Assembly: GCA_016932235.1 (NCBI GenBank)
Contig: JAFGDF010000269.1
Coordinates: 1 to 8,456 of the forward strand
Direction of reading: 5' to 3'
Source: Deltaproteobacteria bacterium
GTDB lineage: Bacteria; Desulfobacterota; DSM-4660; Desulfatiglandales; HGW-15
Length of the DNA: 8,456 nucleotides
Below, piece by piece: positions 6,827-8,456 of this stretch (position 1 is its first letter; every line of letters begins with the position of its first letter). Both the position numbers and the translations under genes were made by a program. Under the pieces are notes generated by a model. It saw nothing but the letters and a program-made list of their open reading frames with translations. It was not told the origin of the DNA and ran no database searches.

Positions 6827-7123
6827 CATAGGCTGATGCTGGACGCAGGAGAATTGCCTGACTGGGTGATGCGTATGATGGGACATGAGATACCTCAAAT
6901 GATCCATGAACGCTATTATTCCTACATCAAGAACTATCAGAGGGACGACGACAAGGAGTTTATGGAGAATATCTATAATAGTTCGAAGGATAAGAAGATT
7001 AAAGAGACAGATGAAAAGAGAGCCTCGAAGCAGTCTATAAACTTTCCAATAAATTTGACAAGTTACATGTCATTGACCCCTCGAATGACCCCCAAAATAA
7101 TAAGAAAAAAATTGAATTATTAA
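6827..7123 (+). pseudogene. C-terminal fragment of a tyrosine recombinase (phage-type integrase)
   Basis: The frame is open from 6827 (an in-frame TAA precedes it), and its first 30 residues from the ATG at 6836 match the end of the catalytic domain of phage-type integrases. 'LMLDAGELPDWVMRMMGHEIPQMIHERYYSY' parts show the box-III histidine (His17 of 'MGHE') and the nucleophilic tyrosine ten residues later (Tyr27 of 'ERYY'). The first catalytic arginine, the lysine and the 'HxxR' box are missing, so more than 80% of a usual protein of about 350-400 residues is gone and it cannot recombine DNA. The basic tail to 7123 is typical of such integrases. There is no good ribosome binding site. It points toward the 3' end of icd, 212 bases away. 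Confidence 0.8.
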
Positions 7124-7253
7124 AATAAAAGCGGCATGATTATCCTATCAAGAATAAATAAAATTTGAGTAAAAAAGCACACATAAAAATATTGACAATT
7201 CAAAAATGAATAAATTTTACAATCATCCCCACGAAGACCTAGAGTCTCGCGGG

Positions 7254-7285
7254 ACCCGAGTTGCCGGAGCACTCGGGTTTTTTTT
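7254..7285 (+). terminator. Intrinsic terminator, plus strand
   Basis: ACCCGAGT (7254-7261) and ACTCGGGT (7271-7278) form a perfect 8-bp stem with a 9-base loop, followed by eight Ts (7278-7285). It would stop plus-strand transcripts coming from the integrase remnant before they run into the 3' end of icd, which is convergent. On the minus strand there is no T-run after the hairpin. Confidence 0.85.
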
Positions 7286-7334
7286 GCCTTCGCCAAAATT
7301 CCGCTTGATGCCCCACCGAAAGCGATGTGGAGCT

Positions 7335-8456
7335 TCATTTCTGCATATTTTCACAGACGAGTTCAGCAAAATGGTAACAGGGCATCTCCTCAGCGCCATC
7401 CATCAACCTGGCCAGATCATATGTTACCTTCTTTGAAGCAAAGGTCCTTTCAAGACCATGTTCAATCTTTCTTGCCGCCGCGGACCATCCGATGTGGTCA
7501 AGCATCATAGCCCCGCTAAGGATCAGGGAGGATGGATTCACCTTATCAAGCCCGGCGTATTTAGGGGCCGTGCCATGAGTGGCCTCAAAGATCGCATATC
7601 CCCCCTCGTAGTTAATATTCCCGCCAGGGACCATTCCTATGCCTCCCACCTGCGCCGCAAGGGCGTCTGAGATATAATCGCCATTAAGATTCATGGTGGC
7701 GATCACATCGAAATCTTCCGGCCTGATAAGCGCCTGCTGAAAAAATATGTCTGCGATGGCATCCTTTATCAGGATCTTGCCTTCAGGGACTTTCCCTTCG
7801 GACTCGTCCCACCTGGCAGTCTTTTCAGGGTATGATTCCCTGGCAAGCTGGTATCCCCAGTTCATGAATGCCCCCTCGGTAAATTTCTGGATATTGCCCT
7901 TGTGAACCAGCGTGACGCTTTTGCGGTTATGTGTTATGGCAAAATCGATAGCCGCCCTGATAAGCCTCTGGCTGCCCGTTCTGCTTATTGGCTTGATCCC
8001 TATGCCGGAATCGGGACGGATCTCCCAGCCATACTCCTTTAAAAGATAATCCATCAGGAGGCGGGTCTCTTTCTTGCCCTCCTCCAGTTCAAAACCGGCA
8101 TACACGTCCTCGGTGTTTTCACGGAACACCACTATATCAACCTTATGAGGTTTTTTAACAGGGCTGGGGACACCGGGGAAATGCCTGACATGCCGGACAC
8201 AGGCGTAAAGGTCCAGAAGCTGTCTCAGTGTGACGTTCAGGCTCTTAAAGCCTTCTCCAACAGGGGTGGTCAGAGGCCCCTTTATGCCGATTCTATATTC
8301 CCTAAACGCGTCAATCGTATCTTTAGGAAGCCATTCACCTGTCAGGTCATAGGCCTTCTTGCCGGCAAGCACTTCCTTCCATACAAGCTTTCGACTGCCC
8401 TGCCAGCAGATCTCCACAGATCTGTCTATTACCAGCGCTGAGGCCTTCCAGATATC
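7335..8456 (-). CDS. icd: Isocitrate dehydrogenase, NADP-dependent (5' end outside window)
   Basis: This TCA-cycle enzyme oxidises and decarboxylates isocitrate to 2-oxoglutarate. The visible 373 residues begin at '[15 protein letters not shown]', so about 45-50 N-terminal residues are beyond the window compared with E. coli Icd (416 residues). The active site is complete: '[20 protein letters not shown]' carries the substrate-loop serine (Ser113 in E. coli, the IDH kinase target) and Arg119. '[11 protein letters not shown]' carries the arginine and tyrosine, '[14 protein letters not shown]' the catalytic lysine, and 'IADIFFQQ' and '[15 protein letters not shown]' the metal-binding aspartates. 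'HGTAPKYAG' keeps the Lys-Tyr pair and 'YDLARLMDG' the arginine that select NADP over NAD. The gene ends at 7335 facing the terminator at 7254-7285. Part of this gene is duplicated as the remnant at 1265-1500. Confidence 0.97.
   Translation of the reverse strand, partial: DIWKASALVIDRSVEICWQGSRKLVWKEVLAGKKAYDLTGEWLPKDTIDAFREYRIGIKGPLTTPVGEGFKSLNVTLRQLLDLYACVRHVRHFPGVPSPVKKPHKVDIVVFRENTEDVYAGFELEEGKKETRLLMDYLLKEYGWEIRPDSGIGIKPISRTGSQRLIRAAIDFAITHNRKSVTLVHKGNIQKFTEGAFMNWGYQLARESYPEKTARWDESEGKVPEGKILIKDAIADIFFQQALIRPEDFDVIATMNLNGDYISDALAAQVGGIGMVPGGNINYEGGYAIFEATHGTAPKYAGLDKVNPSSLILSGAMMLDHIGWSAAARKIEHGLERTFASKKVTYDLARLMDGAEEMPCYHFAELVCENMQK

Noticed and set aside
7206..7670. Plus-strand open frames opposite the icd 3' half
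   Set aside because: They are antisense shadows of the conserved icd reading frame and its terminator region.

Overview
The window looks like accessory chromosomal DNA from a Gram-negative bacterium, probably of the Desulfobacterota/Nitrospirota kind. That is inferred from a PilZ-like protein, a long secreted Ig-like/SBBP protein with C-terminal 'GWNLV...VWAY...YWIN' repeats, and an E. coli-type NADP isocitrate dehydrogenase. The taxon cannot be fixed from sequence alone. No rRNA, tRNA or CRISPR array was seen.

Layout. (1) Positions 1-452 are non-coding: an imperfect hairpin at the left edge, one copy of a dispersed repeat, and an AT-rich region with a near-consensus promoter overlapped by a dyad. 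(2) Positions 453-1124 hold a probable two-gene plus-strand operon, a 64-residue HTH regulator and a PilZ-like protein, closed by an intrinsic terminator at 1243-1266. (3) Positions 1265-1500 (minus) are an icd remnant in which the N-terminal part is joined to the last codons by an exact 930-bp in-frame deletion. (4) Positions 1497-5225 (minus) encode a 1242-residue exported multidomain protein whose stop codon sits at the edge of the icd remnant. (5) Positions 5226-6052 are a gene-free, repeat-bearing stretch: a large inverted repeat with 22-bp perfect inner arms and the second copy of the dispersed repeat. (6) Positions 6053-6631 (plus) encode a small exported protein resembling the CsgG/LpoB type of periplasmic protein. 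(7) Positions 6827-7123 carry the C-terminal end of a tyrosine recombinase. (8) Positions 7335-8456 (minus) are the otherwise intact icd gene, cut by the window end.

No complete new system is evident. The most informative structure is the pair of same-strand icd sequences about 6 kb apart. One is intact and one is an internally deleted relic, and they bracket the secreted protein, the repeat region and the recombinase relic. This records a duplication or integration at icd followed by decay. The HTH/PilZ pair suggests a small c-di-GMP-linked regulatory unit. The large protein is a likely cell-surface or secreted adhesin or structural protein of unknown ligand.
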